Assembly: GCA_035566435.1 (NCBI GenBank) | Contig: DATMRF010000141.1 | Coordinates: forward strand, 1 to 64,000 | Length of the DNA: 64,000 bases | Direction: 5' to 3' | From: DATMRF01 sp035566435 | Lineage (GTDB): Bacteria > Verrucomicrobiota > Verrucomicrobiia > Limisphaerales > UBA8199 | Shown: piece after piece, positions 27,050 to 35,905 of the stretch | Layout of the letters: every line of letters begins with the position of its first letter | Numbering within the stretch: position 1 is the stretch's first letter | Position numbers and translations under genes: made by a program | Notes under the pieces: generated by a model | Told to the model about the DNA's origin: nothing | Database searches by the model: none | What the model saw: only the letters and a program-made list of their open reading frames with translations

Positions 27050-28426
27050 ATGGAAAATAAAGAGAACTCATTGTCGGGCGGACTTCCGCGTCGGGATTTT
27101 ATCAAGCGAACGGCAACCGCTGCCGCGGCGGTAGCCGCTACCGGGCTCTTGAAAACGCCGGTTTACGGGCAAAACCAGGCCCCTTCGGCCAATGTGGCCG
27201 GCGCGAACAACCGCATTGCGGTGGCGGTGGTGGGCGTCGGTTTCGGCATTGGCCAGAACCACTTGCTGGGCATCCACGAAAAGAGCAACGAGAACAACAC
27301 CGTCGTGGCCGCCGCCTGCGACGTGTTCAACAAACGCCGCAATTTCGCGAAGGAAAAGGCGAACCTGAAAGACGCGGACCTCTACGACGATTACCGCAAG
27401 CTGCTCGAGCGGAAAGATATCGATGCGGTGCTGATTGCAACGCACGACCCGTGGCACGAACAAATGTCGATTGATTCGATGGAAGCCGGCAAACACGTCT
27501 ATTGCGAGAAGCCGATGACGCGTTACCTGGACGAGGCCTTCAAGGTATATGATACGGTCAAGAAGACCGGGAAGGTGTACCAGGTGGGTTCGCAGGGTTG
27601 CTCGGCGGGCGGCTGGCATAAGTGCGCGGAGTTAATCAAAGCCGGCCAACTGGGCACATTGGTTTGGAGCCAGGGTTTTTACTGTCGCAACAGCGTGCCG
27701 GGCGAATGGAACTATCTCATCGAGGCCGAATCCACGCCCGAGAACATCGAATGGGACCGCTGGCTGGGCCCGGTCAAAACGCGGGGGCCGTTCAGCGCCG
27801 AGCAATTCCACCGGTGGCGGAAGTATTACCGCTATTGCGGCGGGCTGTTGGGCGACCTGGTGCCGCATCGGTTGCACCCGTTGATGCTGGCCTCGGGCAC
27901 CCCGGAATTCCCGAGCCGAGTAAGCTGCATCGGCACCCACAACGTCCACAGCGACCTGGCGGTGCCGGGCACCCCTGAGCGCGAAGTGGCGGAACACATT
28001 CAATTCCTGGCCGAATTCCCCAGCGGCTACCTCATCACTATCACGTGCAGCAGCGTCAACGCCAAGAGCCCGGGCTTTGCCATATATACGCACAAAGCCA
28101 CCTTGAACATCGGCAGCAGCGGCGAGCGCATCGAAATGGTGCCCGAGAAGGAGTTTGCGGATGACATTGATCCCCAGAACTTCACCGGACTCCAGCCGGA
28201 GGACATTCGCGTCCATGAAAAAAACTGGTTCGATTGCATTCGCTCGGGCCAACAGCCGAACGCGAACATTGAGCTGGCCATTCGCGTGCAAACCGTTATT
28301 TCGCTCGCCGAGATGGCAGACCGGCTGAAGACCACGTGCTTGTTTGATTCCAAGGCGCGCAAGATCACTGACGGCGGCGGCAAGGACCTCGCGGCGATCA
28401 CTTATGGCACGCTGCCGTTGTCCTGA
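27050..28426 (+). CDS. Tat-exported Gfo/Idh/MocA-family oxidoreductase
   Basis: A 458-residue protein. The N-terminus has a twin-arginine signal ('RRDFIKR' followed by an Ala-rich helix and cleavage near 'VYGQ'). The Rossmann domain ('VAVVGVGFGIGQNHL', 'AACDVFNKRR', 'IATHDPWHEQMSIDSMEAG') ends in 'YCEKPMTRYLDEAF', which carries the EKP catalytic motif. The C-terminal domain has 'HRWRKYYRYCGGLLGDL'. Such proteins are greatly expanded in Verrucomicrobiota and Planctomycetota and act on sugars with a tightly bound NAD(P) outside the cytoplasm. The substrate is unknown. Confidence 0.92.
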   Translation: MENKENSLSGGLPRRDFIKRTATAAAAVAATGLLKTPVYGQNQAPSANVAGANNRIAVAVVGVGFGIGQNHLLGIHEKSNENNTVVAAACDVFNKRRNFAKEKANLKDADLYDDYRKLLERKDIDAVLIATHDPWHEQMSIDSMEAGKHVYCEKPMTRYLDEAFKVYDTVKKTGKVYQVGSQGCSAGGWHKCAELIKAGQLGTLVWSQGFYCRNSVPGEWNYLIEAESTPENIEWDRWLGPVKTRGPFSAEQFHRWRKYYRYCGGLLGDLVPHRLHPLMLASGTPEFPSRVSCIGTHNVHSDLAVPGTPEREVAEHIQFLAEFPSGYLITITCSSVNAKSPGFAIYTHKATLNIGSSGERIEMVPEKEFADDIDPQNFTGLQPEDIRVHEKNWFDCIRSGQQPNANIELAIRVQTVISLAEMADRLKTTCLFDSKARKITDGGGKDLAAITYGTLPLS

Positions 28427-28520
28427 GGGGCCCGAAACGCAAACGGAATAGTGGAGTGATGGAGTGTTGGGCCGGGTGCCTGGCACTCCATCGCATTTTG
28501 ACCCCAGCACTCCAGTCCCC

Positions 28521-29495
28521 ATGCCCCCCCTCACCCTGGCCCGTCACGCCATGGCGACACGGTTCGAACTCGTGCTGCATGGCGAGAACCCGGTCGCATT
28601 GCGCGCGGCAGGGGAAGAGGCACTCGATGAAATAGAACGGCTAGAGTCCCAGCTCAGCCTGTTTCGGCCCAGCAGCGAAGTCGCTCACCTCAACGCACGC
28701 GCGGCTTGGGGCCCGGTGCGTGTGACCCCGGGTTTGTTCGCGTTGTTGCAGCACGCAAAGGAACTACATGCCGAAACGCAAGGTGCGTTCGATATTACGG
28801 TGGCGCCCCTGGTCCGATGTTGGGGTTTCATGGGCGGAACCGGAAGCGTCCCCAAGCCCGAAGAACTGGAATCGGCGCGCGCCAAAGTCGGGATGCACCT
28901 CGTCGAGCTAAATCGGGCGGATTTCACGGTCCGGTTCGCGCGCGAAGGCGTGATGCTGGATCTGGGCGCAATCGGCAAAGGCTACGCGGTCGAGCGGGCC
29001 ACCGAACTGTTGCGCGAGGCGGGCGTCACGAGCGCGCTGCTCCACGGCGGCACCAGCACCGTCTATGCGGTGGGCAGCCAGCCCGATGGAGAAAGCTGGC
29101 GAGTTGCGGTGGAAAACCCAAGGACCGCCATAAGTTCTCGCGCCGCGCCAGCCGAGCCTCAACCTGCCTCGCCCGGGCCGCTAACGACGGTGCCGCTCAA
29201 GGACGAGGCGATGTCAGTGTCCGGAGTTTGGGGAAAGTCATTCGAGGCAGAAGGCCAGGTCTTTGGCCATGTGCTGGACCCGCGCAGCGGCCGGCCTGTT
29301 AGTGGTGCCGTGCTGGCTGCGGTGGTCTTGCCCTCGGCGACCGAGACAGATGCGCTTTCAACAGCTCTACTCACGCTGGGCCTTGAGGGCCACGACCACA
29401 TCGCAGGCCTCAGGCCGGGGATGCGTACCCTCGTCGTCGCCGACAACGCCGGCGGGTTTGAGATGCGGTCGCATGGGATTACACCCAGTGAATAA
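28521..29495 (+). CDS. apbE: FAD:protein FMN transferase
   Basis: Moves FMN from FAD to a Thr/Ser of target flavoproteins such as Nqr/Rnf subunits. The 324-residue product has 'HAMATRFELVL' at the start, 'FDITVAPLVRCWGF', the FAD-binding 'LDLGAIGKGYAVERA', 'LLHGGTSTV', 'VLDPRSGRPV' and the metal site 'ATETDALSTALL'. ATG 28521 is preferred over 28464 because it begins just ahead of the conserved region; no lipobox signal is seen. No nqr or rnf genes are in the window, so its target is unknown. Confidence 0.93.
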   Translation: MPPLTLARHAMATRFELVLHGENPVALRAAGEEALDEIERLESQLSLFRPSSEVAHLNARAAWGPVRVTPGLFALLQHAKELHAETQGAFDITVAPLVRCWGFMGGTGSVPKPEELESARAKVGMHLVELNRADFTVRFAREGVMLDLGAIGKGYAVERATELLREAGVTSALLHGGTSTVYAVGSQPDGESWRVAVENPRTAISSRAAPAEPQPASPGPLTTVPLKDEAMSVSGVWGKSFEAEGQVFGHVLDPRSGRPVSGAVLAAVVLPSATETDALSTALLTLGLEGHDHIAGLRPGMRTLVVADNAGGFEMRSHGITPSE

Positions 29496-30129
29496 CGCCA
29501 GCTGGGTGACCAGCCAGCGCTCCTGCCGGTTGAGGGTGGTCACAACAGACCGAATGGGGCGTTTGGGCGCACAACAAGGTGGTTGGAGAACTCGCGCAAG
29601 GCAGGCGTGCGGAGAGCGGCTGGGCGGAGCTCGAGCTCCGCGCTCCGAACGGAACGCGGCGTCATTTCCCGTTTAAGATGTCAAAGAGCAGTTGGAGAGT
29701 ACCATGACGAGCGTCAAGATTGCGGCGTTCGTCAGCCGGAGGGCATCTGGATAATGCCACGGCGCAGGCGATGGTGTTGGCGGTGACGATGAGGCGGACT
29801 GCCTCAGGTATGCGATCGTACGGGACCGACCCCGTGACGGCGAATGAGAAGGCACTTCTCGCGTTACGGCTCGCGAGTCCGCTTGTTCCTAGCTCGAAGA
29901 ATGTAGCGAACAAGGGACCAAAAGCCGGCGAAATGGAACTGCGGGTCCACGTACCTCTCCAAGACGTAAAAGGGAAAATAAAAACCGCAACATTGTCGCC
30001 CGATTTTCGGTCCGCAATTTCCCCAAGTGTCCATAGGGAATCACGCCACTAGCCTGCCGCTCCTTTGAATGCTAGTTACGAAAATGAATAATAAGCATTC
30101 GCATCGAACCCCTTGAGGCAAGGATCGTC
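29496..30129. other. Long spacer with a perfect 18-bp palindrome
   Basis: About 630 bases. Reading frames of 80-110 codons exist on both strands, but none has a ribosome binding site or family resemblance. The stretch holds the palindrome GCGGAGCTCGAGCTCCGC at 29,624-29,641 and, on the minus strand near 29,670-29,686, the string CTCTTTGACATCTTAA shared with position 1,130. I take it as a dispersed non-coding element. Confidence 0.4.
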
Positions 30130-30957
30130 ATGAAACCCATTGAACATCTTTCCGGAGTTGTGGCGCCGCTCTTGATTTCACTAGTCATCAGGTCGGCCCC
30201 ACCCGTCTATGCGCAAAGCCAGCCTGCCCAGGCATTGGTCCACGCGGTCCACGGCGCCGCCACCTGTCTTGTCGGAGGGAGCTGGCAACCGCTCCAGGAA
30301 AACACGCCGCTGGCCGCGGACGCGTTGCTCAAAACCGCCGAGAACGCGACTGTCGATCTGTTTTTGACGGATAGTGGCACCGTTTTGCGCCTGATGCCAA
30401 ACTCCACATTGCGGTTCGATCGTTTGGAGGAAATGCCCGGCGCCGAGAGGCCGATAACCACCACCCGTTTGGCCTTGGTTGCCGGCGCGCTCATCGGCTC
30501 GCAGCGCAAGCTTCCCGCCCCCTCTCAGTTCGAAGTCAAGCTGGCCACCGGGGTAGCCAAAATCGTCGGCACCGAATACCTGGTGCGCGCCGACGGCGCG
30601 GTAACCTGTCTCAGTGGAGAGGTGTCGGTTCGTTACAATTTGCCCGGCAATGGGGGTTCAGTCAAAGTCGAGGTTCCGGCCGGCTTCTCATTCGATCCCG
30701 CCTCGGGCAAAGTTGTTCCAACGACGGCGGCTTATTTGCAGAATATCATTGCCGACGTACAAGCCGTTCGGGACAACGCCCAGGTATTTAAGATCGGGCG
30801 TGCAACCTTGGTGGTTAACGCAACCGAGGAAGAGGTTACTCCGACCCATCCCCGGCACCCACCACACCCTCATCACCCACCGCATCCTCCTCATCCACCA
30901 CACCCCGGACAGGACGATTACCAGGACGACGAGATCGGAAATGTTCACGTCCATTGA
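30130..30957 (+). CDS. Exported FecR-domain protein with His/Pro-rich tail
   Basis: A 275-residue product with AAGGAT well placed before the ATG and a signal peptide ending near 'VYAQS'. Residues about 40-190 match the FecR-like fold ('LKTAENATVDLFLTDSGTVL', 'TRLALVAGALIGS', 'KIVGTEYLV', 'CLSGEVSV'). Unlike FecR anti-sigma factors there is no cytoplasmic N-terminal region. The tail at about 236-258 is 'HPPHPHHPPHPPHPPHP' followed by Asp/Glu residues, which could bind metal ions. It stands alone, with no sigma factor nearby. Confidence 0.85.
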   Translation: MKPIEHLSGVVAPLLISLVIRSAPPVYAQSQPAQALVHAVHGAATCLVGGSWQPLQENTPLAADALLKTAENATVDLFLTDSGTVLRLMPNSTLRFDRLEEMPGAERPITTTRLALVAGALIGSQRKLPAPSQFEVKLATGVAKIVGTEYLVRADGAVTCLSGEVSVRYNLPGNGGSVKVEVPAGFSFDPASGKVVPTTAAYLQNIIADVQAVRDNAQVFKIGRATLVVNATEEEVTPTHPRHPPHPHHPPHPPHPPHPGQDDYQDDEIGNVHVH

Positions 30958-31076
30958 TCTGGTCTCGTCGCCCGTCTCCTGGCTGGCGACCGCTCAGGCG
31001 GGTGCTGATCACGAGTGTCTTGTGATCCGTGGGGGTCATTCACTCGATCCAGTGGCTTAATATCAACGGCGCAAAC

Positions 31077-31847
31077 TCATTCCATCGCAAAAATGCCGCA
31101 ACATTGGCCGACCTGGATTTCGTTCGCAGCCAGCCGCGTCTCGGCTGCAAATTTCCGCCAGAGCCATCCCGCTACCACCGAATTCCGCGCCTCGACCAGT
31201 GCCGCGGCCTCTTTCTCCCTCATCTCGGGCAGTGACGCGATCACCGCGTCCAAATCCGGCACTGCCTCCCCTGCCCCATCTTCATCGGCCTCGTTTGAGT
31301 CGGTTTCGCCGGACTCAAACTCGGCATCAGGGTCGGCTGGGGTTGGCGGCGAGCTAAGAACGCTGACCAGGAAAAGAAAGGTTTTCGTCGGCGACCAGTT
31401 CAAGCCCGACCAGATGTCCTCCGCCAAATCGCGTTTCACGGCATCGACGTCGAAACCGATCTTCCCCGGGGGCACCGCCTGGTTGACGTCCACCCAATAC
31501 CCTTGCTCGAAATCGTCCACCGCTGTCGCCGGCACCGTCTCCATCACCCGGTGCGACATCTCCCGCCAATCCAAAGTCCGGCTGCCAGATTCCGTCAGTA
31601 GTTCCTCGATAAACTGTGCTGCGACCACCCTCTTGATTACTGTCCCCACCGGGTTCTCCTGGTCCGGCGAAGAACGGCACCAGCCCTCAAACTTCTTTTG
31701 GGCCTGATCGACGTCCCCGCCATACAGGATCGCGCTCTCGCACGAATCCCACGTCTGCAAACCGCGAGTCGGGTGGTTTTGCGATCTACCGACGCCGGCG
31801 TTAAACAAATACGCGTTCATCGCAGTCTTCAATTTCGCCGCGCCCAT
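31077..31847 (-). CDS. Hypothetical protein
   Basis: A 256-residue product without signal or membrane segments. The first 130 residues look like a globular helical domain ('FEQGYWVDVNQAVPPGKIGFD', 'WSPTKTFLFLVSVL'); an acidic linker ('DPDAEFESGETDSNEADEDG') separates it from a C-terminal helix pair with 'EMREKEAAALVEARNS'. I do not recognise the family. ATG 31820 is an alternative start. It is followed downstream by the FecR-like gene in convergent orientation. Confidence 0.6.
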   Translation of the reverse strand: MGAAKLKTAMNAYLFNAGVGRSQNHPTRGLQTWDSCESAILYGGDVDQAQKKFEGWCRSSPDQENPVGTVIKRVVAAQFIEELLTESGSRTLDWREMSHRVMETVPATAVDDFEQGYWVDVNQAVPPGKIGFDVDAVKRDLAEDIWSGLNWSPTKTFLFLVSVLSSPPTPADPDAEFESGETDSNEADEDGAGEAVPDLDAVIASLPEMREKEAAALVEARNSVVAGWLWRKFAAETRLAANEIQVGQCCGIFAME

Positions 31848-32212
31848 TCTGCCCTGTGTGAGGGTCAGAAAGAAGGACTTTCACAAGGCGGCCACACAGC
31901 GCTGGAAAAAAATTAGTGTTAAGCAGTGTTAAGGCCGCGATAGCGGCCTTAATGTGGACGGGGTCCGCGGCGAGCGACTGGGCAAGGTTGCGGTAGTGGA
32001 GTATCGGGGCCGGAGGTGGCAGGGGGCTGGGCTTTCATGTTTGCTAGTACGAATCTTCTGTTTCGTGGGCCAACCGCGGCTGGCGACATTGGCCTCTACT
32101 ATGTATGGCGCGACAAAGGTTGTCTGACGGCGAACAAGGGCCTCGACGTGCCTCGCCACGTCGGCGACTGGGCAGATCGATTACGAGGACGACGACGAGG
32201 AGGATTGTGATC

Positions 32213-32337
32213 GGTTACCTTCGTTTACCATCGGTGACTATCGCTTACCATGGGTTACCGAGCGGTTACCGACGGTTACCGAGCGGTTACCGAGCGGTTA
32301 CCGACGGTTACCGGCGGGTTACCGGCGGGTTACCGAA
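32213..32337. repeat. Array of about twelve 10-11 bp units, GGTTACCGA(G)C
   Basis: Units are degenerate at the left (GGTTACCTTC, GTTTACCATC, GGTGACTATC, GCTTACCATG) and nearly perfect at the right (GGTTACCGAGC, GGTTACCGAC, GGTTACCGGCG). Unit length equals one helical turn, and GGTTACC is close to a palindrome. Confidence 0.85.
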
Positions 32338-32640
32338 ATCAGACCGCACGATTACCGGGCAACGCGACCAGAAGGCACTGGGAAAGTTGATGGTTGATAG
32401 TTTGAGAGCTGAAAGTGCGGGCCAGTGAGCGGAGGTCAAGGGCGGGGCGGCGGTATGCGGCCGGAGACAAGGGTGCACATGGCTGCGGATGGAGGACGCC
32501 CACAGGATCTGACCTTTAGATGCCGGGTGGAGTCCGGAGGAGCAGTGGATGACGGAGGGGAACAGGGAGGGGTGTGTGTTAGGGGTCCCCTGGGCTATAC
32601 ACTACTACAACCCGCGTAAAACCGAGTGATTTTGCACCAT

Positions 32641-32735
32641 TGAGGTGCTACAAAGGTGCTACAGGGGTGTTACAAAGTCTCAAGTGTCAAGTTTCAAAGC
32701 GTCCCAAAAGTGTTCCAAAAGTGTTCCAAAGTATC
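32641..32735. repeat. Short tandem units GGTGCTACAAA and AAAAGTGTTCC
   Basis: Three units of an 11-12 bp sequence (GAGGTGCTACAAAG type) at 32,642-32,676 are followed by two of CAAAAGTGTTC type at about 32,704-32,730. They border dispersed repeat copy A. Confidence 0.7.
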
Positions 32736-32972
32736 CCGTGTGGAATAGTCGGGAGTGGTCGAAAATCGAGGGTGGGGAGGATTTTTGAACTTTGATACCA
32801 GATTTTTGATTGTGGGATGGGCACAAGGGCACAAGGAGTCGCAAAAACTGTTGTCCGGGGTTGGTAGCGGAGGGCGAGCTGGGGGGATGCACATCATTGG
32901 GTGCATGCCCGCAAGAAACTCGCGACGGAAACGGCGCCATGCGCACAAGTCCAGTTCCAATCTACGGTTTTG
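32735..32972. repeat. Dispersed repeat, copy A
   Basis: About 240 bp that align with 34,945-35,182. Shared blocks in the same order include TGGAATRGTCGGGA, AGGGCACAA, GTCGCAAAAACTGTT, GGTAGCGGAG, GTGCRTGCCCG, GAGAAACTCGCGA-like and ATCTACGGTTTTGAC. On the minus strand both copies encode a short frame containing 'FPSRVS.GHAP'. Confidence 0.85.
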
Positions 32973-33155
32973 ACCCGCCGTTTGATTCACCTCTGCCATC
33001 TATCAGTCTCGCATCGCTCACGAAATGCTTTACTGGAAAGCCAAATTCTCCGCCAAACAAGCTGAGAAGGACGGTTTCGAGCTCGCCTTGAAGATAGACA
33101 AACTGCAACCGGAGGGTTAATTTCAGCGAACCAAACTATGACTAAGGGACAAACT

Positions 33156-33710
33156 ATGAAAAGAAATCTCTTCAAACTCATTGGCTTCACAGCGGTGGTG
33201 GCCAGCGTCTTCTCGCTCCAGGCGGGCCCCAGCCCGCACGAGACGATTAGCGCGACCATCGACGGCAACAAAGTCACGATCACCTACGGGCGGCCCTACT
33301 CCATAAAGCCCGGCACGACTGAGGTCCGGAAAATCTGGGGTGGATTGGTGCCCTACGGCAAAGTCTGGCGCACCGGGGCTGACGCCGCCACGGTCCTGAC
33401 CACCGAGCAACCACTCGTGCTGGGCGAGACGACGCTGCCAGCGGGAAAATACACGTTGTTCACCTGGCCAGTGGAGAACGGCGCGCCCAAGCTTATCATC
33501 AACAAAAAGACCGGCCAATGGGGCATTCCCTATGACGAGAAAAAGGAAGCGGACAATGAATTGGCGCGGGTCGATATGAAGCAGGAGGCGCTGGATAAGG
33601 ACGTGGGCCAGTTCACGATGGCGATTGAGCCGAATCCGTCGGGCGGCGGGGTGCTGAAAATGATGTGGGAGAAGACCCAGTACTCGGTGACGTTCACCGC
33701 CAAGAAATAG
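33156..33710 (+). CDS. Exported DUF2911-family protein
   Basis: A 184-residue protein with a signal peptide ('LFKLIGFTAVVASVFSLQAG') and a DUF2911 domain: 'VTITYGRPYSIKPG', 'GGLVPYGKVWRTGADAATVL', 'LPAGKYTLFTWP' and 'WGIPYDEKKEADNEL'. The family is common in Bacteroidota and Verrucomicrobiota; its function is not known. ATG 33156 is chosen over 33138 because AAGGGA lies about ten bases upstream of it. Confidence 0.9.
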   Translation: MKRNLFKLIGFTAVVASVFSLQAGPSPHETISATIDGNKVTITYGRPYSIKPGTTEVRKIWGGLVPYGKVWRTGADAATVLTTEQPLVLGETTLPAGKYTLFTWPVENGAPKLIINKKTGQWGIPYDEKKEADNELARVDMKQEALDKDVGQFTMAIEPNPSGGGVLKMMWEKTQYSVTFTAKK

Positions 33711-33968
33711 AACCCGGCACGGCAGTTCGCACGCGGGAGCCAGTCAAACCGCCGAGCCGCCTCCGAGGCGAATTACAAATAGGCCAATTGCGGGCCCAGG
33801 AGCTCGCCCGTTGGTTGCGCGTACGGCGTCCAGCAGGCTGCAAGTCTGCGATAGGGCAGAGTCTTGGCGGATGCCACCGAATTTGCGCTACGCCGAGGGC
33901 GCCAGCCTGTACCTTATTTCGCGAACCGTGCAGTACGGCGCTCCGCAGATATCATTTTGCCTGGCCCT

Positions 33969-34811
33969 TTATTCAGATTTCGCACTGCCATCCAGGAAAT
34001 CCAACGCCCTCCTGAGCACCGCCAGTTCAGGCATCGCGTGTCCCATCCCCGGCACCTCCAGGTAGAGCACGCTCCTAAATCCGTCCCGCTTGAATCCGCT
34101 CTCCGCCAGGCACTTAGTATTGGGTCGATTCGGATCGGTTTCTCCTGTAAGGAGAACAAAACGTCCGAGCTTCTTCGCCCGCGCCCGAGCGCCCGGATCG
34201 GGCGCATAGGTCGCCTGATATTCCTCGCCTTCGGGACTTCGCAACGCCCGGTAAAAGTTCACGCCGCAAACGCACAATGTGCCTGTAAAAATGTCCCCGT
34301 AAGCCACGCCCAACATGCTCGCCATACGGCTGCCACCCGAGAAACCGCCGACATAAATCCGCAGGCGGTCGATGGAATACTTCCGGCACATGTTGCAGGT
34401 CGCATCGAGCGCGAGGCGAAATCGGTCCAGCGGGTGCCGATCATTTCCGGACTTGTATGCGCTCACCAGAAGCAAACGATGTCGCGCCAACTCAGCCGTC
34501 CAGCTCTCCGGAACCTGCGCCTCATTCTCAGGGCTGATCCAAACCAACAATCCCCACGTTCCGTTGGTCGAATAATCCTCCGGCACGATAACCCGGAATT
34601 TCTCACTCTTCAGGTCATACTCCGGCAGGGGCACCGTATAGCCAAAATGTCGGGTGATCTCCGCCGCCGATCCGTACGGCGCCACGTCCGTGAACTGCCG
34701 GTCCGTGTTGCCGAGGGTAACGAGGTTCGTGCTCTCGACTCCGGCCTCAGCCAGCCCACTGGTCACCAACCAGGCAAACGTCACTTTCATAATGGCGCTT
34801 CGTATGGTCAT
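33969..34811 (-). CDS. Exported alpha/beta-hydrolase (esterase-like)
   Basis: A 280-residue product; the N-terminus from Met at 34790 ('KVTFAWLVTSGLAEA') is a signal peptide. 'WGLLVWISPENEA' precedes an alpha/beta-hydrolase core with the nucleophile elbow 'YVGGFSGGSRMAS' (GFSGG fits GxSxG), a candidate acid in 'LTGETDPNRPN' and the His in 'VPGMGHAMPE'. The arrangement resembles polyhydroxybutyrate-depolymerase-like and feruloyl-esterase-like proteins, but with no further specificity visible. ATG 34811 is the longest start. Confidence 0.8.
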   Translation of the reverse strand: MTIRSAIMKVTFAWLVTSGLAEAGVESTNLVTLGNTDRQFTDVAPYGSAAEITRHFGYTVPLPEYDLKSEKFRVIVPEDYSTNGTWGLLVWISPENEAQVPESWTAELARHRLLLVSAYKSGNDRHPLDRFRLALDATCNMCRKYSIDRLRIYVGGFSGGSRMASMLGVAYGDIFTGTLCVCGVNFYRALRSPEGEEYQATYAPDPGARARAKKLGRFVLLTGETDPNRPNTKCLAESGFKRDGFRSVLYLEVPGMGHAMPELAVLRRALDFLDGSAKSE

Positions 34812-34944
34812 ACCGACGAGTATAGCCGGAGGGCGGAAGAGTCGATAGTTGAGAGTTGATAGCGGAAAGCGGGGCCCCCATAAGCTGGCCCGCTCCCAAG
34901 TGAAAAAGAGCCGAGTTCTGGTCTGCCCCCGTTTTCACGACAGA

Positions 34945-35182
34945 AACGTGCCAAATTATCCTGCGTGGAATGGTCGGGAATGGGCGAGGGTCGGGGGTGG
35001 GGGTTGGGCGGCGGAGAGAAAAGTTTTAGCCACAAAAGGGCACAAAGGGTCGCAAAAACTGTTTTCCCGGGCTGGTAGCGGAGAGCGAACTGGGGATGCA
35101 TCTGAGTGGGTGCGTGCCCGTGAGAAACTCGCGATGGAAACCGCGCCGCGCGCACAAGGCCAGTTCTAATCTACGGTTTTGA
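34945..35182. repeat. Dispersed repeat, copy B
   Basis: Partner of copy A at 32,735-32,972, same orientation, about 2.2 kb away. Its right end supplies the last codons and stop of the gene at 35,166-35,786. Confidence 0.85.
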
Positions 35183-35786
35183 CACTGAACCTTTCACCAG
35201 GATGCGACAACTCACGATCACACCAAACCCTCAGCACTGCGGGCTGTGAAAAAAGCAATTCCTTTCCGACGGAGCGCGGCAGCGTACGAAGTATGCTCAA
35301 GCCAATGCCTTTCGTCCAAAATGGCCTGGGACTGCCTGAGGGCCGCTCTGCGCAGAGCACGGCAACTTTTCGTTTCTGACCCTCAAGCGGCAACGGGACG
35401 CGAAGGCGAACCGCAGAGTGTGGACCAACAAGGTGATAAAGTCCCAAGCTTGCGAACGAGACCTGCGGCATCGGATTCGCCTGGTCGTCGAACTCCCACT
35501 TGATCAGATAGCTCCCACTGTCGTAGCCGAGCGGCGTATCCCGCTGGAAGGTATTGGTGCCGCCCATCATCGGCAGGCCATAACTCTTGTCTGATGAGTT
35601 GGTAAACCACAGGAATGCGACAACTTGAACGTTGAAACCATAGTCCGCGGCGGTGCCGTACTTCTCGAAGACAAGCGACAGGGAGCGCGCCTGAGATTGG
35701 TGTGTGATCAGCAGCACGCAAGTTGTAGCGCCCAGGAATACACCTACGGTGATGATGCCCGCTTTTATTCTCTGAGCTCTTGTCAC
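35166..35786 (-). CDS. Membrane-anchored hypothetical protein
   Basis: A 206-residue product with one N-terminal helix ('AGIITVGVFLGATTCVLLI'), so anchored in the membrane or exported. The rest is beta-rich ('YGFNVQVVAFLWFTNSSDKSYGL', 'GSYLIKWEFDDQA', 'HSAVRLRVPLP'), like extracytoplasmic domains found in this group of bacteria. I do not recognise the family. The C-terminal 'SVKTVD' is encoded by the end of dispersed repeat copy B, so the gene may have been cut or extended by that insertion. Confidence 0.6.
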   Translation of the reverse strand: MTRAQRIKAGIITVGVFLGATTCVLLITHQSQARSLSLVFEKYGTAADYGFNVQVVAFLWFTNSSDKSYGLPMMGGTNTFQRDTPLGYDSGSYLIKWEFDDQANPMPQVSFASLGLYHLVGPHSAVRLRVPLPLEGQKRKVAVLCAERPSGSPRPFWTKGIGLSILRTLPRSVGKELLFSQPAVLRVWCDRELSHPGERFSVKTVD

Positions 35787-35830
35787 TTTAAGTTGAGCTT
35801 ACCTGGAACCTTTTGACGCTGACCGACGTC

Positions 35831-35872
35831 CGCCATCGCGCGCGTCCGTTTTTGCAAGTCGCAAGGATGGCG
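35831..35872. repeat. Inverted repeat CGCCATC...GATGGCG
   Basis: Seven-base arms around a loop that includes GTCCGTTTTTGCAAGTCGC. It lies at the outer edge of the integron cassettes, where a fourth attC would be expected. Confidence 0.5.
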
Positions 35873-35905
35873 TTATTACGCGTGCTCTGGTGATTCCGGA
35901 CATCG

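Larger units (their letters stand above)
31848..33155. other. Repeat-rich non-coding island
   Basis: About 1.3 kb with no persuasive gene. It holds a GA-rich run near 32,178-32,205, an array of GGTTACCGA(G)C units (32,213-32,337), a second set of short tandem units (32,641-32,735) and copy A of a dispersed repeat (32,735-32,972). Short frames exist on both strands, several of them only reading through these repeats. Confidence 0.6.

Noticed and set aside
29720..30052. 110-codon frame before the FecR-like gene
   Set aside because: No start signal or recognisable segment; a competing frame on the other strand is equally weak.
32105..32428. Protein gene translating the GGTTACC array
   Set aside because: Most of its length is just the repeat read as codons; no ribosome binding site or conserved domain.
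32425..32619. Small Gly-rich frame
   Set aside because: Low complexity, no start signal, in a repeat island.
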